Shown here: one piece after another, positions 49,608 through 60,000 of the stretch | How positions within the stretch are numbered: the first letter of the stretch is position 1 | Layout: the number at the start of each line of letters is the position of its first letter | Assembly: GCA_900637675.1 (NCBI GenBank) | Contig: LR134389.1 | Location: 682,001 to 746,000, forward strand | DNA from: Streptococcus equi subsp. equi | Lineage (GTDB): Bacteria; Bacillota; Bacilli; Lactobacillales; Streptococcaceae | Direction: 5' to 3' | DNA length: 64,000 nt | Translations under genes and position numbers: made by a program | The notes under the pieces: generated by a model | Seen by the model: only the letters and a program-made list of their open reading frames with translations | Told to the model about the DNA's origin: nothing | Databases searched by the model: none

Positions 49608-49846
49608 ATGAAAAAAGAACTGACAGCAGTAAAAAACAGAATAAAAAGTTAAAGGATAAAAAGGCTCTGATTGATGAAGAATTGGAGCCTTTATTTATTC
49701 GTGAAGAAGAACTTGAAAATGAAGAAATCATCATGATTTGCAGAAAGAACAACATCACAATTTCTGATTTAATGACAAAGGTAAACAGAGAAAAAGCAGA
49801 ACTGAAAAAGGAGAGGACAAATGAAAACCAGTTTGAAAAAGAATAA
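49608..49846 (+). pseudogene. DUF4315-family small protein, frameshifted
   Basis: ATG 49608 (GGAGGG upstream) gives MKKELTAVKNRIKS then TAA. One more A in the A5 run near 49644-49648 restores KLKDKKALIDEELEPLF and an open frame to 49846 (about 79 residues, coiled coil). It overlaps the start of the DUF4366 gene. Its function is unknown. Confidence 0.7.
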
Positions 49847-51368
49847 TAAGTTTTGGACAGCAGCACTTGCAGTAATTGTAAGTATTAGCTGCATTTTAGG
49901 ACTTTGGACGGTTGTTTACGCCAAGGAGAAAAGCTCTGACGCTCCTACAAAAAACGAAGCTGTCCAAACGGAAGTTGAAGTAAATGTAAAGTATATCTTT
50001 GAAGATGAAAAGGTATTTAAGGAAGAAAAGATTAAGGCAGAGAAAGGACAGCTTCTTGATAGTGGCGATCTTCCAATGCTCCCTGATGATATGAAATTTA
50101 TTGATGAATTCCTGTTTTATGAAGTAAAGGGAGATGGAAATGATGAAATTATCCGTAAGGTAGCAAAGACTGAGGTTAAGGATAAGGAAACGCAAACGGA
50201 AGAAGAAAAACCAAAGCAGGACGAAAGCACGCAAACAGAAGCTACAAAAACGGAGGATAAAGGCACACAGACAGAGCTTTCTAAAGACGATATTTCTAAG
50301 ATGGAAAAAGAGGCTAAAGAGCTTCAAGAAAAATTTGATAAGTTAAATGGTGAGCTTAAAGACAAGGATAAGCAGAAAGAAAAAATCAAAGACCTTGAAG
50401 ATGAAATTGACAGCCTGAAAGAGAAAATGAAGAAAGATAAAGGAAATAAGGACTTATCAGAAGATATGAAAAAGGAAATAGATAAGCTGACTGATAAGGT
50501 GAAAGAGCTTGAGAAAAAGGCAACTGAAACAAAGAAATCTTCTGAAGCAATAAATTCTGTTACACCGATTAGTCCTATTTCCGGAATTAAGACAAGCTCA
50601 AGCATTTCTCCCCAAACACCACAGACTTCTGTAAGTAGTTCCGGTAAAGGCTCATCTGATACGGTGAGTTCAGGGAATGCTACAAAGGATACAAGCAAAA
50701 CAGAAGTAAAGGAGAAAGAAAAGGAAGTTCGCTATTCTAATAAATTGACAGCAAAAGCACCTGCTAATAACAGCAGTCAAGATTCGTCAATGGAGGGGGC
50801 AAGTAGTAATGTAAATACCAATAAGGGAGTAGCTTCATCTCCGTCAAAGGCAAGAGGAACTGTTACAGAAAATAAAGATAATGGAAATAAAGATTATCCG
50901 ATTCATCATGGGGATAGCAGCGATAATAAAGAAACGGATCAATATTCCGCTGATGCAAGACAGTTTATTACCTTTCAAACTAAAAACGGTAAGACCTTTC
51001 ATCTCATCATCAACCACGATGAGGATAGTGAGAATGTCATGCTTCTTACAGAAGTATCCGAAGATGATTTGCTTAACATGGTAGAGAAAAAAGAAGCTCC
51101 AAAGCAGGAGATTGTAAAAGAAGAACCTGTTAAGGAAGAAGTAAAGCCTGAGAAAAAAGAAGAAAAGAGTAATTTAGGAACATATATTATTCTGCTTCTT
51201 GTTGTAGGCGGAGCATTGGGAGCAGGATACTACTTTAAGGTTGTAAAAAAGAAAGAAGATAAGGAGCTTGAAGCATTAGAGGAAGAAGATGATGATTTCT
51301 TTTCTGAAGCTGAAAGCGAGGAAGAAACAAATGATGTAGATGAAGTAGAAGCGGAAGATGAGCAGTAA
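49821..51368 (+). CDS. DUF4366-family surface-exposed ICE protein
   Basis: 515 residues: signal-anchor (TAALAVIVSISCILGLWTVVYA), a small beta-rich domain (about 45-105), a run of ETQTE-type acidic repeats (DKETQTEEE, DESTQTE, DKGTQTE), a coiled coil (about 150-235), a Ser/Thr-rich stretch, a conserved module FITFQTKNGKTFHLIINHDEDSENVMLLTEVSE, a second membrane helix (TYIILLLVVGGALGAGYYF) and an acidic tail. Likely an extracellular part of the transfer apparatus. Confidence 0.8.
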   Translation: MKTSLKKNNKFWTAALAVIVSISCILGLWTVVYAKEKSSDAPTKNEAVQTEVEVNVKYIFEDEKVFKEEKIKAEKGQLLDSGDLPMLPDDMKFIDEFLFYEVKGDGNDEIIRKVAKTEVKDKETQTEEEKPKQDESTQTEATKTEDKGTQTELSKDDISKMEKEAKELQEKFDKLNGELKDKDKQKEKIKDLEDEIDSLKEKMKKDKGNKDLSEDMKKEIDKLTDKVKELEKKATETKKSSEAINSVTPISPISGIKTSSSISPQTPQTSVSSSGKGSSDTVSSGNATKDTSKTEVKEKEKEVRYSNKLTAKAPANNSSQDSSMEGASSNVNTNKGVASSPSKARGTVTENKDNGNKDYPIHHGDSSDNKETDQYSADARQFITFQTKNGKTFHLIINHDEDSENVMLLTEVSEDDLLNMVEKKEAPKQEIVKEEPVKEEVKPEKKEEKSNLGTYIILLLVVGGALGAGYYFKVVKKKEDKELEALEEEDDDFFSEAESEEETNDVDEVEAEDEQ

Positions 51369-51371
51369 TGC

Positions 51372-51436
51372 TGCACCAAAAAAATACAGTATTTGGTGCA
51401 AATGCAGGGCGGGAGAATAAAATCTTTCGCCCTTTT
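51372..51436 (+). terminator. Double hairpin upstream of topB
   Basis: First hairpin TGCACCAAA/TTTGGTGCA (51372-51400), second GGGCGGGAGA/TCTTTCGCCC (51407-51432, two G-U) followed by T4. The topB ribosome site (GGAGG) follows 16 bases later. Confidence 0.7.
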
Positions 51437-52270
51437 ATATTGAAAACAGGAGGCAGTACAGAAATGAAGTTAGTCATTGCAGAAAAACCAAGTGTAGCAT
51501 TAAGTATTGCAAAAGTACTTGGAGCAAATAAAAAGAAAGACGGATATTATGAGGGAAATGGATACAAAGTATCTTGGTGTGTTGGACACTTAATTCAAAT
51601 GGCAAATCCGGATGTTTATGATGAAAAGTATGCCAAGTGGAATATGGTTGATTTACCGATTATCCCCAAGGACTATAAGTATGAAGTGGCAAAGTCAACC
51701 AAGAAACAATTTAACATCCTTAAAAAGTTGATGAACGACAAAGAAATTGATACGGTTATCAATGCGTGCGATGCAGGTAGAGAAGGGGAGAGCATTTTTA
51801 GACTTGTATATAATCAAGTGAATTGTAAAAAGAAGATGAAACACCTTTGGATTTCATCTATGGAAGATACTGCCATTAAAGATGGCTTTGATCATCTAAA
51901 AGACGGAAAAGATTACGATAATCTCTTTGAGTCGGCACAGGCAAGAGCTATCGCTGACTGGCTTGTCGGAATGAATATCAGCAGGCTCTATTCTTGTCTG
52001 TATAAGCAAAATTACAGTGTTGGCAGAGTACAAACACCGACTCTTGCTATGATCGTAAAAAGAGATGATGAGATAGCAAACTTTAAGAAAGAAAAATATT
52101 ATACGGTAGAGCTTTCTACAAATAGCTTTACACTTTCAACAGATAGAATTGATGATGAAATAGCAGCAGAGCAGCTCTTAACTTTAGTGGGCAATAAGAT
52201 TGAAATAACTGATGTCATTCAAAAAGAAAAGATTACTAAATGTACTGCCCCCAAAAAGTTGGACGAATAA

Positions 52271-53073
52271 TTATTGAAAGGATTTAGTTCTGTATTGCAC
52301 AGGGCTAAGTCCTTTTAGCTTTGCTTTAATGCGTTTGTTGTTGTAGTAAAAAATGTAATCTGTAATAGCTTGTTCAAGCTCATTAAGGGATTGATAAGTT
52401 GTCTCAAGGCCGTAAAACATCTCAGATTTGAGAATACCAAAGAAGGACTCCATCATCCCATTATCTGGACTATTTCCCTTGCGAGACATGGATGGACGAA
52501 TGCCTTTAGTCTCCAAAAAGTGATGATAAGACTGATGTTGATATTGCCAGCCTTGATCGCTGTGGAGAATCGTTCCATTGTACGAATCCGCTGGAAAAGC
52601 CTTCTCAAGCATGGTTTGTACTTGCTTCAAGTCAGGCGATCGAGACAGGGTGAAATCAATAATCTCACTGTTATAGCCGTCAAGAACAGGCGATAGATAG
52701 AGTTTCCCCTCAGGTAAGGTAAATTCCGTCACATCGGTATAGCACTTCTCGTAGGGCTTAGAACCTTCAAACTGACGTTTAATCAGATTATCAGCCTTTT
52801 TGCCAACCTCACCTTTGTAAGAAGAATACTTGCGCTTACGACGGATACGAGCTTTTAAGCCCATGACAGTCATCAAACGTTGTACTTTTTGTGATTGACG
52901 ATAAAACCACGATTTCTTAGTTCCAGATGAATGCGACGATAGCCATAATTGCCATGATGTTCATCATAGATGCCTTGAATGAGCTCCTTTAAGTCCATGT
53001 CCTTATCTTCTTGAGCTAGTTGCTTGACTTGATAATAATAGGTTGACCGCGATAAATCAAGGATTTCAAGCAA
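52271..53073 (-). pseudogene. IS3-family transposase OrfB, frameshifted
   Basis: Same integrase as in copy 1, but the T6 run there (complement of an A6) is T5 here at about 52884-52888, which breaks the frame before the catalytic core; the upstream part ends HKKYNV and the downstream part restarts MMTVMGLKARIR. This copy probably cannot transpose alone but could be moved by copy 1. Confidence 0.88.
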
Positions 53074-53096
53074 AGTTGCTAGAGAAAATTGACCGA

Positions 53097-53612
53097 TTAA
53101 TTCTTGGATGATTTCTGTTGCTCTTTGAGCTTTGCTTCGTCCCTCAACCGGTATTCTCTCAGCTTTTTTAGCACAGCATTCTCCGCTCTAAGGTAGTCTA
53201 ATTCTTTTTGGAGTCGCTCCAACTCTGTCATTTGTTCTAAAGTCTTCTTTGGTTGACGTCCCATCTTTGGTGGCCTCCCTCTTCTTTTCTCAAGAATAGT
53301 ATAGCCGTTTTTCTTGTATTGCGCTATCCACCTTGAAAGCATACTAGAATTTGGTAAAGCATAGTCTAAGGACGTCTGTTTTTGAGATTGACCATCAATC
53401 AGAACTTTATCTATTATCTCTTGCTTCAGTTCTGGAGAATAATAACTATTCTTACCTTTTTGGACAATGGCTAACCCATACCTGTCAATCAGGCGAATCA
53501 TGTATTTGAGGTCAGATTCTGCAATACTAAACTTTTCTGATAAGCATTTAATGGACTTTCCAATGTGCCGTAGCTCATAGATTTGAACCTTGTCTTCATA
53601 ACTCAATGTCAT
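53097..53612 (-). CDS. IS3-family transposase OrfA (copy 2)
   Basis: 171 residues identical in sequence to OrfA of copy 1: two HTH regions and the C-terminal leucine-zipper-like helix. The A6G slippery site is kept at 53163-53169. Confidence 0.88.
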   Translation of the reverse strand: MTLSYEDKVQIYELRHIGKSIKCLSEKFSIAESDLKYMIRLIDRYGLAIVQKGKNSYYSPELKQEIIDKVLIDGQSQKQTSLDYALPNSSMLSRWIAQYKKNGYTILEKRRGRPPKMGRQPKKTLEQMTELERLQKELDYLRAENAVLKKLREYRLRDEAKLKEQQKSSKN

Positions 53613-53998
53613 AAAAATAGCCCCCCAATTGTTAGATTTTATGTCTAACTTTTGGGGGGGCAGTTCACAAGGGCAGGGATTATTGAAAACTTAATCTTTA
53701 AGGGATTTGTAGAAAGAGATAAGAAAAACCTTATAGCCACACATAAAGGAATAAGCCTTGTAGCGATTGTAGCTGATAACTTTAAGTCGGCAGAAACTAC
53801 CGCAAAATGGGAAATGGAATTATCCGATATTGCTCAAGGGAAATCTTCAAAGGAAGAATTTTTAGAAGCGATTGAAAATGAGATAAAAGAAGCGGTTTCA
53901 ACTTATAGTAAGTAAGATGACACTAATTTCAGAGTAGAAAAAATATCTTAAAAGTGCTATAATCTTTTGTAGGAAAAGTAGGGCGAAAGGGATTAGTC

Positions 53999-54178
53999 AT
54001 GAAAGATACATTTATAGATACTGCTAAAGTTATGTCAAAAGGACAGGTTACTATTCCAAAGAGGATTAGGGAACTTTTGAATTTAGAAAATGGAGACTAT
54101 GTTACTTTTGTAGTTAATAAAGATAGAGTTGAAATTCAAAATTCCAATGTTTTTATCGAAGAAAACATTAAGAAATAA
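53999..54178 (+). CDS. AbrB/SpoVT-like small DNA-binding protein
   Basis: 59 residues. A swapped-hairpin AbrB fold is indicated by AKVMSKGQVTIPKRIRELLNLENGDYVTFVV; MazE- and PrlF-type antitoxins share it. It has its own extended -10 promoter (TGCTATAAT, 53955-53963) after the topB remnant, and ATG 53999 follows GGCGAAAGG. It is 18 bases upstream of the AlbA_2 gene, with which it forms a two-gene unit, perhaps as its regulator. Confidence 0.78.
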   Translation: MKDTFIDTAKVMSKGQVTIPKRIRELLNLENGDYVTFVVNKDRVEIQNSNVFIEENIKK

Positions 54179-54196
54179 AGGTGGTGAAATAAACAG

Positions 54197-55624
54197 ATGA
54201 CGATAGATGAAATTAAGAAGTTAATTCAAGCCGGAGAAAAAATAGATGTCGAATTTAAAGAATCCAAGAACGCTTTAACCAAAGATGTCTTTGATACAGT
54301 ATGCTCTTTCAACAATAGAAATGGCGGACATATTTTACTTGGTGCAAATGATAAAAGAGAGATCGTTGGTGTTAGTGAAGATAAAGTAGATAAAGTGATT
54401 AAGGAATTTACTACGGCAATCAACAATCCGCAAAAGATGTATCCACCACTTTATTTGCTGCCGGAAACTTTTGAAATTGAGGGGAAACAAGTTATTTATA
54501 TAAGAGTTCCTGAAGGTTATCAGGTATGCAGACATAACGGAAGAATTTGGGATAGGTCTTATGAAGGGGACATCAATATCACAGATCATTCAGAGCTTGT
54601 ATATAAGCTATATGCAAGAAAACAAGGAAGCTATTTTGTTAATAAGGTATATCCGAATCTTGATATTGATTTTCTTGATGCTTCTGTCATTGATAAAGCT
54701 AAGAAAATGGCTGTTTTCCGAAATAAAAATCATGTTTGGGAAAATATGAGTAATGAGGAGCTTCTTAGAAGTGCCAATTTGATACTGACAGATCCGGAAA
54801 CAAAGCGTGAAGGAATCACATTAGCTGCTATTTTGTTATTTGGAAAAGATAACTCTATTATGTCCGTTCTTCCGCAACACAAAACTGATGCTATATTCAG
54901 GGTTGAAAATAAGGATAGATATGATGATAGAGATGTTGTCATAACAAATCTGATTGACAGCTATGACAGACTGATAGAATTTGGACAAAAGCACTTGAAT
55001 GATTTATTTGTCTTGGACGGAATTGTCAATGTCAATGCAAGAGACAGGATACTCAGAGAAATAGTTTCCAATACGCTGGCTCATAGAGATTATTCAAGTG
55101 GTTTTCCTGCAAAGATGATTATTGACGATGAGAGGATTACAGTTGAAAACAGCAACTTGGCTCATGGGATGGGAGCTTTAGATTTACAGAAGTTTGAGCC
55201 ATTTCCTAAAAATCCTGCTATATCTAAAGTTTTTAGAGAAATAGGTCTTGCGGATGAACTTGGTTCAGGAATGCGAAATACCTACAAATACACACAGCTT
55301 TATTCAGGACAAAACCCGCTATTTGAGGAGGGAGATATATTCAGAACGATTATTCCTCTAAAGAAGATAGCGACACAAAAGGTTGGAGGCGACAATGTCG
55401 CTCACGATGTCGCTCAGGGTGTCGCTCACGATGTCGCTCACGATAAGATAGCTCTCGCAGAGTTTATTAAAGAAAAAGTGAGAAGCAATGATAGGATTAC
55501 AAGAAAGGCTATTGCAGATGAAGCTGGAGTTAGCGTAAAGACTATCGAAAGAGCTATAAAGGAAATAGATAATCTGAAGTATGTAGGAAGTGGTAATAGC
55601 GGACACTGGGAACTGAATGAATAA
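54197..55624 (+). CDS. AlbA_2 (Schlafen-like) / HATPase_c_4 / winged-helix protein
   Basis: 475 residues. N-terminal AlbA_2 domain (EFKESKNAL, FNNRNGGHILLGANDKREIVG, IRVPEGYQV, RIWDRS), a GHKL-type ATPase-like domain near 270-390 (ILREIVSNTLAHRDYS, ITVENSNLAHG, ISKVFREIGLADELGSG), then a VAHD tetrapeptide repeat and a C-terminal winged helix (ITRKAIADEAGVSVKTIERAI). Such proteins are annotated as ATP-dependent DNA-binding transcription regulators; some AlbA_2 proteins occur in defence contexts. Role here unknown. Confidence 0.82.
   Translation: MTIDEIKKLIQAGEKIDVEFKESKNALTKDVFDTVCSFNNRNGGHILLGANDKREIVGVSEDKVDKVIKEFTTAINNPQKMYPPLYLLPETFEIEGKQVIYIRVPEGYQVCRHNGRIWDRSYEGDINITDHSELVYKLYARKQGSYFVNKVYPNLDIDFLDASVIDKAKKMAVFRNKNHVWENMSNEELLRSANLILTDPETKREGITLAAILLFGKDNSIMSVLPQHKTDAIFRVENKDRYDDRDVVITNLIDSYDRLIEFGQKHLNDLFVLDGIVNVNARDRILREIVSNTLAHRDYSSGFPAKMIIDDERITVENSNLAHGMGALDLQKFEPFPKNPAISKVFREIGLADELGSGMRNTYKYTQLYSGQNPLFEEGDIFRTIIPLKKIATQKVGGDNVAHDVAQGVAHDVAHDKIALAEFIKEKVRSNDRITRKAIADEAGVSVKTIERAIKEIDNLKYVGSGNSGHWELNE
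55397..55444 (+). repeat. Four 12-bp tandem repeats coding for VAHD
   Basis: Unit GTCGCTCACGAT occurs at 55397, 55421 and 55433, with the variant GTCGCTCAGGGT at 55409. It keeps the frame and codes for VAHD/VAQG in the linker before the winged helix. Confidence 0.9.
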
Positions 55625-55739
55625 AATTAAGTTGCAAAACAAAGATTTTTATAAATAAGAGGGTGCTATGAATACCATAAAATGAGGATTTGTAGTAGGA
55701 AATTTAAGTTGCAGCAAGTTGCAATACACAGAATCAAAA

Positions 55740-55771
55740 GGTGATTAGAGTAAAATCTAACCGCCTTTTTT
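55740..55771 (+). terminator. Terminator-like hairpin upstream of the helicase gene
   Basis: GGTGATTAGA pairs with TCTAACCGCC (one mismatch, one G-U), then T6. The ribosome site AAGGAGG of the gene at 55796 follows 14 bases later. Confidence 0.7.
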
Positions 55772-55795
55772 GTTTGGAAAAAGAAGGAGGTAAAA

Positions 55796-56980
55796 ATGCG
55801 AATAAATGATTTTCATAACATTTTGGAGCTTGTAAAACAAAATATTTTGCAAAGTGAAGCAGAATACCTGAAGCTCCTAAAGGTTGTCGGAAACAATCAA
55901 AGATATGACTTTAGAAGTCAGTTAAGTATTTATGATAGAAATTCTGAAGCGACAGCCTGTGCCAAGTTCGACTATTGGAGGGAACGCTTTAACCGTACTG
56001 TTATGAGAGGACAAAAAGGTATCCCCATTTTAGAGGACTACGGCACATACAAAAAAGTGGCATATATCTTTGATATAAGTCAGACGGTTTCAAGAAATAG
56101 GGATGTCAATGAGGTCAATCTTTGGAGATTTGATAAAGAAGCTCATAGGGATGTCTTAAAGGAAATGATAAAAAACGAGGGCTATGAGGAAAGTGAAAGC
56201 ACCTTAGAAAATATCTTTTCTTTAAGTAGACTCTACGGTGATGAAAAGATAGACAGCCTTATGAATGAGCTTAGAATAGCTGATGAGGATAGAATATCTT
56301 TTACCAAGTTTGTGAGGGACTCAGTGAGTTATGCAGTAGCTTCAAGATTTAATGTAGACTATCCTATGGATAATGAGCTTCTAAAGGAAAACTTTGCAAT
56401 GCTTGATAGCATTTCCCTTATGAGTCTTGGTGAAATCGTATCGGATATTAGTGGAAAGATTATTGATGAAACCATTCAAAAAAGCAAAGAGCTTGAGCTT
56501 CAAAAAGAAGTTTTAAGAGGAAAAGAAGCAGGATATAATAGGATTAAAGAAAAAATTGAGAAAGGAGATAATGATGTACTTCGACGAGATGATCAGGAAA
56601 GAAATGAAAATGAGCGAGTTCTCCGAAATGGAGAGTACGGACGAGATAATAGAGAAAATCAGGGAGAATACACTAAACAGCTTGGAGGAACAGACGGACT
56701 TCATAAGGGAGTATCCGAATCCGACCTACGCAGTAATGAGGCTGGATTACCTTTCAGAGAGCGAGGAGCAGAGCCACTTCGAGATGTTAGTGGATCTATA
56801 CAAGGAGAGGAAGCTAACAGGACACCTGATGGATATTCAGAAACAGGCGATAGACTTTATGAGGACAGAGAAGCCGAAATTGATGGTAGCTTGGAAGATA
56901 GAGGACGAGAACGATCCGCAGTATGGGGCGATGATTTCAGCTCTGAAGGAAATGACAATCAAGGAAGTATTAAAATTTAA
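55796..56980 (+). pseudogene. ArdC-like N-terminal part of the ICE helicase/methylase (frame broken at 56978)
   Basis: 394 codons. Residues 1-110 resemble the ArdC-type N-terminal domain (YDFRSQLSIYDRNSEATACAKFDYW, GQKGIPILEDYG), followed by a helical region and a Gly/Arg/Glu-rich hinge (from about 255). Relatives carry this and the helicase as one polypeptide. Here one missing base (T3 at 56976-56978) gives KI-stop, whereas the next frame reads [16 protein letters not shown] straight into the helicase. Confidence 0.72.
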
Positions 56981-56987
56981 AAGATAA
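56574..56987 (+). CDS. TnpV-like protein encoded within the helicase hinge (alternative frame)
   Basis: 137 residues from ATG 56574, which has AAAGGAG six bases upstream, inside the preceding gene. The sequence ([41 protein letters not shown]) resembles the TnpV family found in Firmicutes mobile elements, whose role is unknown. The whole gene overlaps the Gly/Arg-rich hinge frame, so the same DNA appears to code for two proteins. Confidence 0.7.
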   Translation: MYFDEMIRKEMKMSEFSEMESTDEIIEKIRENTLNSLEEQTDFIREYPNPTYAVMRLDYLSESEEQSHFEMLVDLYKERKLTGHLMDIQKQAIDFMRTEKPKLMVAWKIEDENDPQYGAMISALKEMTIKEVLKFKR

Positions 56988-57054
56988 TACTGAGGTAGAG
57001 ATAAGAGAAGCTGAAAAGGCTTCTTTTTCTTTACCCGAAAATTCATATGGACAG

Positions 57055-60000
57055 ATGAGACTTACCATTCCATTAACTCAGAGGGATATAGATACTGTCC
57101 TTATTAACGGAGGAAATCACGATGGAAGTAGACTTCCTGTTATCGCTGAGTTTTCTAAAGGAAAAAGTAATGAAGAATTAGGAGAATACCTAAAAGATAT
57201 ATTTAGAGGCGGTAATGGATTTTACATTGATGAAAGAGAAGTATCTTCCTGGTATTCGGATAAAGGCATTCATTTAGCCTACGGGACATCTGCAAGAGAA
57301 GATACTACGCAAATTTTAAGCTGGAGCGATGCTGCAAAGAGGATAAATGAGCTTCTTGATAATGGTGAGTTTGCTACAAATGTAGAGATTTCTGAGGCTC
57401 CTGATTATGAAAGAGATAAGATTTCAGAGTCCTTATGGTATCTAATGCATGATTTAAGCGAAGAAGGACAAGGATATTTTGAACTATTGAAAACAAGTGG
57501 AAGAGGCTTTCCGGAAGAAACAAAAAGATTGTCTGAAGCATTAAAAAATCCCGACTACCTAAAGGAAACGATCAAAGAATACAGCAGGTTTTTAGAAGGA
57601 TACAAAGAAAACAGAAATGTATTAAGGTTTCACTATCACAAGGTAGATAGCCTTTGTCAGAGGTTACAGGAACTTGAGCTGTCACGAAAGGAATATAGTA
57701 CCAATCTAACAGAGCTTCCGAAGGTAAAGTCCTTCATTACAGAAGATGAAGTCCTTGAAAGTCTTTCAAGAGGAAGTGGCGTCGATAGAGGAAAAGAGCG
57801 AATTACAAAGTTTTTCAAAGAAAATCATACCTTGCAGGAAAAAGCTAATTTCCTAAAAGACGAATATGGCATAGGTGGTAGAAGTCATGCAGTATCGGGG
57901 GCAATGGGAAGTGATGAATGGCATGATGCAAAGGGGCTTAAATTACAGAAGAATAATTGTAATGATGTTTTTCTTACTTGGTCAAGTGTGGCAAAGCGTA
58001 TAGAGGAGCTGCTTTCTAAAAATCTGTATGAAGAAAAGAAAATAGAAAGTAAGTCAGAGGTAGAAGAATCAAAAGAGCTACAATATTATTCTAAAGATAA
58101 TCCTGAAAACTTAATGACTGATGAAATGCTTGAAAGAGTGCCTGAGCTTTACGCACAGGAAGATGTAGCTTTAGCGGATAAAGAGGTTCATGCAGCATAT
58201 ATTATTCCTTTCCGTTCTAACTGGACTTGGTATATGACGGAATATGATAGGGAAAGCGGTGATGCCTTTGGACTTGTGTTAGGATTTGAACCTGAATGGG
58301 GATATTTCAATCTTGAAGAATTGAAAGAATTAAATGCTCAAAGGCTTATTTTAGAGGATTTTCCAAAGACTTTTAGAGAGCTTAAAGATACAGAACTTGC
58401 AAAGCAGATGGATGAACAGGAACTTCAATCAGTCTTTAACGGAGAACTTAGCTTTGAAGATAAAGAAGAACTTGAAATATCTGAAGAAGTGGAAGAAAGA
58501 GTAGCTGCAACACCTGTTCAGGAAACACTATTTGATTATCTGAAGGAGAAGGAAGAAGTAGAGCTTAACGAAGAAAAGAAAAGTATTTCAGATGAATTTG
58601 CAGTTAAAGAGGGCGATACCGTCTATTTTAATCATGAAGAATATACTGTAAGGGAAATTGCTGAAAATAAAATCACAGAAAGATATGACTTATGGCTTGA
58701 TCCGGGAAGAAGTGGAAACCATCAAATCCCTATTGTAGCCTTTACAGATAATGAAGATTTATTAAGACAAGTAAGCCCTGAAAGACCTGCGTTTATCGTT
58801 GGAGATGAAATTAAATACAAGGATAAAGACTATACCATCACACGCTTTGACGATATGGGAAATAATCTAAAGACGGTAACGGTTAAGGATAATACCGAAT
58901 ATCTTGGCGGTATGATAACAGGCTCAGATGTAATTCCTTATCGTCTTGAAAGCGATCTTGAGAGGGTATTTGAAAATCTGACATATAAAAAGCCTGAAAC
59001 TATTGCTAAAGAAAGTGAAATAAAGAAAGCAGAAGCTCATAACTTCAAGATTACGGAAGAAACATTACCTGACAAGTTATCTCCAAGTGAAAGGCTAAAT
59101 AATAACCTTGAAGCCATCTCTATGCTGAGTCGCATCGAAAGTGGACAAAGAGAGTTTGACAGTACAGCTCAGGAAGTTTTAGCAAGGTATGTAGGCTGGG
59201 GTGGACTTGCTGATGTATTCGATGAAGAAAAAGGCGGACAGTGGAAAGAAGCGAGGAGCTTTCTAAAGGAAAACTTATCTCAGGCAGAATATGAAGCTGC
59301 AAGAGAATCTACCCTAACGAGCTTTTACACACCGAAAACTGTTATTGACGGCGTATATAAGACACTTTCCGATATGGGATTTAAGAGCGGAAATATCCTT
59401 GAGCCATCAATGGGCATCGGAAACTTTATAGGAAATCTTCCTGATGAAATGAACAAGTCAAAGTTTTATGGTGTAGAGCTTGACAGTATAAGCGGTAGGA
59501 TTGGAAAACTTTTATACCCTGAAAGTGATATACAGATTAAAGGACTTGAAGAAACTTCTTTTTCCAATAACTTTTTTGATGTTGCAATCGGCAATGTTCC
59601 CTTTGGAGAATACAAAGTAAATGACAGGGAATACAATCGTAATAACTTCCTTATTCATGACTATTTCTTTGCCAAGTCCATTGATAAGGTTAGAAACGGC
59701 GGGGTTATCGCCTTTATTACATCAAGTGGAACAATGGATAAAAAGGATGAAAGTGTAAGACGCTATCTTGCAGCAAGAGCAGAGTTTTTAGGAGCTATCA
59801 GACTTCCTAATGACACCTTTAAGGGTACTGCCGGCACAGAAGTAACCTCAGATATTATCTTCTTAAAGAAAAGAGATAGCGTATTAGAGCGTGATGAAGA
59901 TTGGATACACCTTGCGGAAGATGAAAACGGTCTTGTATATAACAAATACTTTGTTGATCATCCTGAACAGGTACTTGGCTCAATGCGTGAAGTAAGCGGA

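Larger units (their letters stand above)
52241..53667 (-). mobile_element. IS3-family insertion sequence, copy 2, defective
   Basis: Nearly identical to the copy at 13325-14752 and in the same orientation. The differences I see are a different left terminal segment of about 40 bp (TGTACTGCCCCCAAAAAGTT, then GAATAATTAT instead of ACGACATATTAG), two extra G in the right repeat, and one T lost in orfB. No matching direct repeat flanks it (left TAAA, right CAAG), in line with a deletion in topB. Confidence 0.9.
51464..53915 (+). pseudogene. topB: DNA topoisomerase III (TopB), interrupted by IS and internally deleted
   Basis: From ATG 51464 (GGAGG upstream): toprim domain MKLVIAEKPSVALSIAKVLG, DAGREGE, then YSVGRVQTPTLAMI. 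The reading ends at the IS left end (52241) after KEKITK. It resumes right of the IS (53668) at [19 protein letters not shown] and runs to 53915. The part between, which in relatives holds the catalytic YPRTD tyrosine (about 200 residues), is missing, so the enzyme is dead. The relaxing function for transfer would have to come from elsewhere. Confidence 0.88.

Noticed and set aside
49896..50698. Long minus-strand ORFs (143 and 124 codons) opposite the DUF4366 gene
   Set aside because: They mirror a purine-rich repetitive coding region with few stops on the other strand and have no initiation signals.
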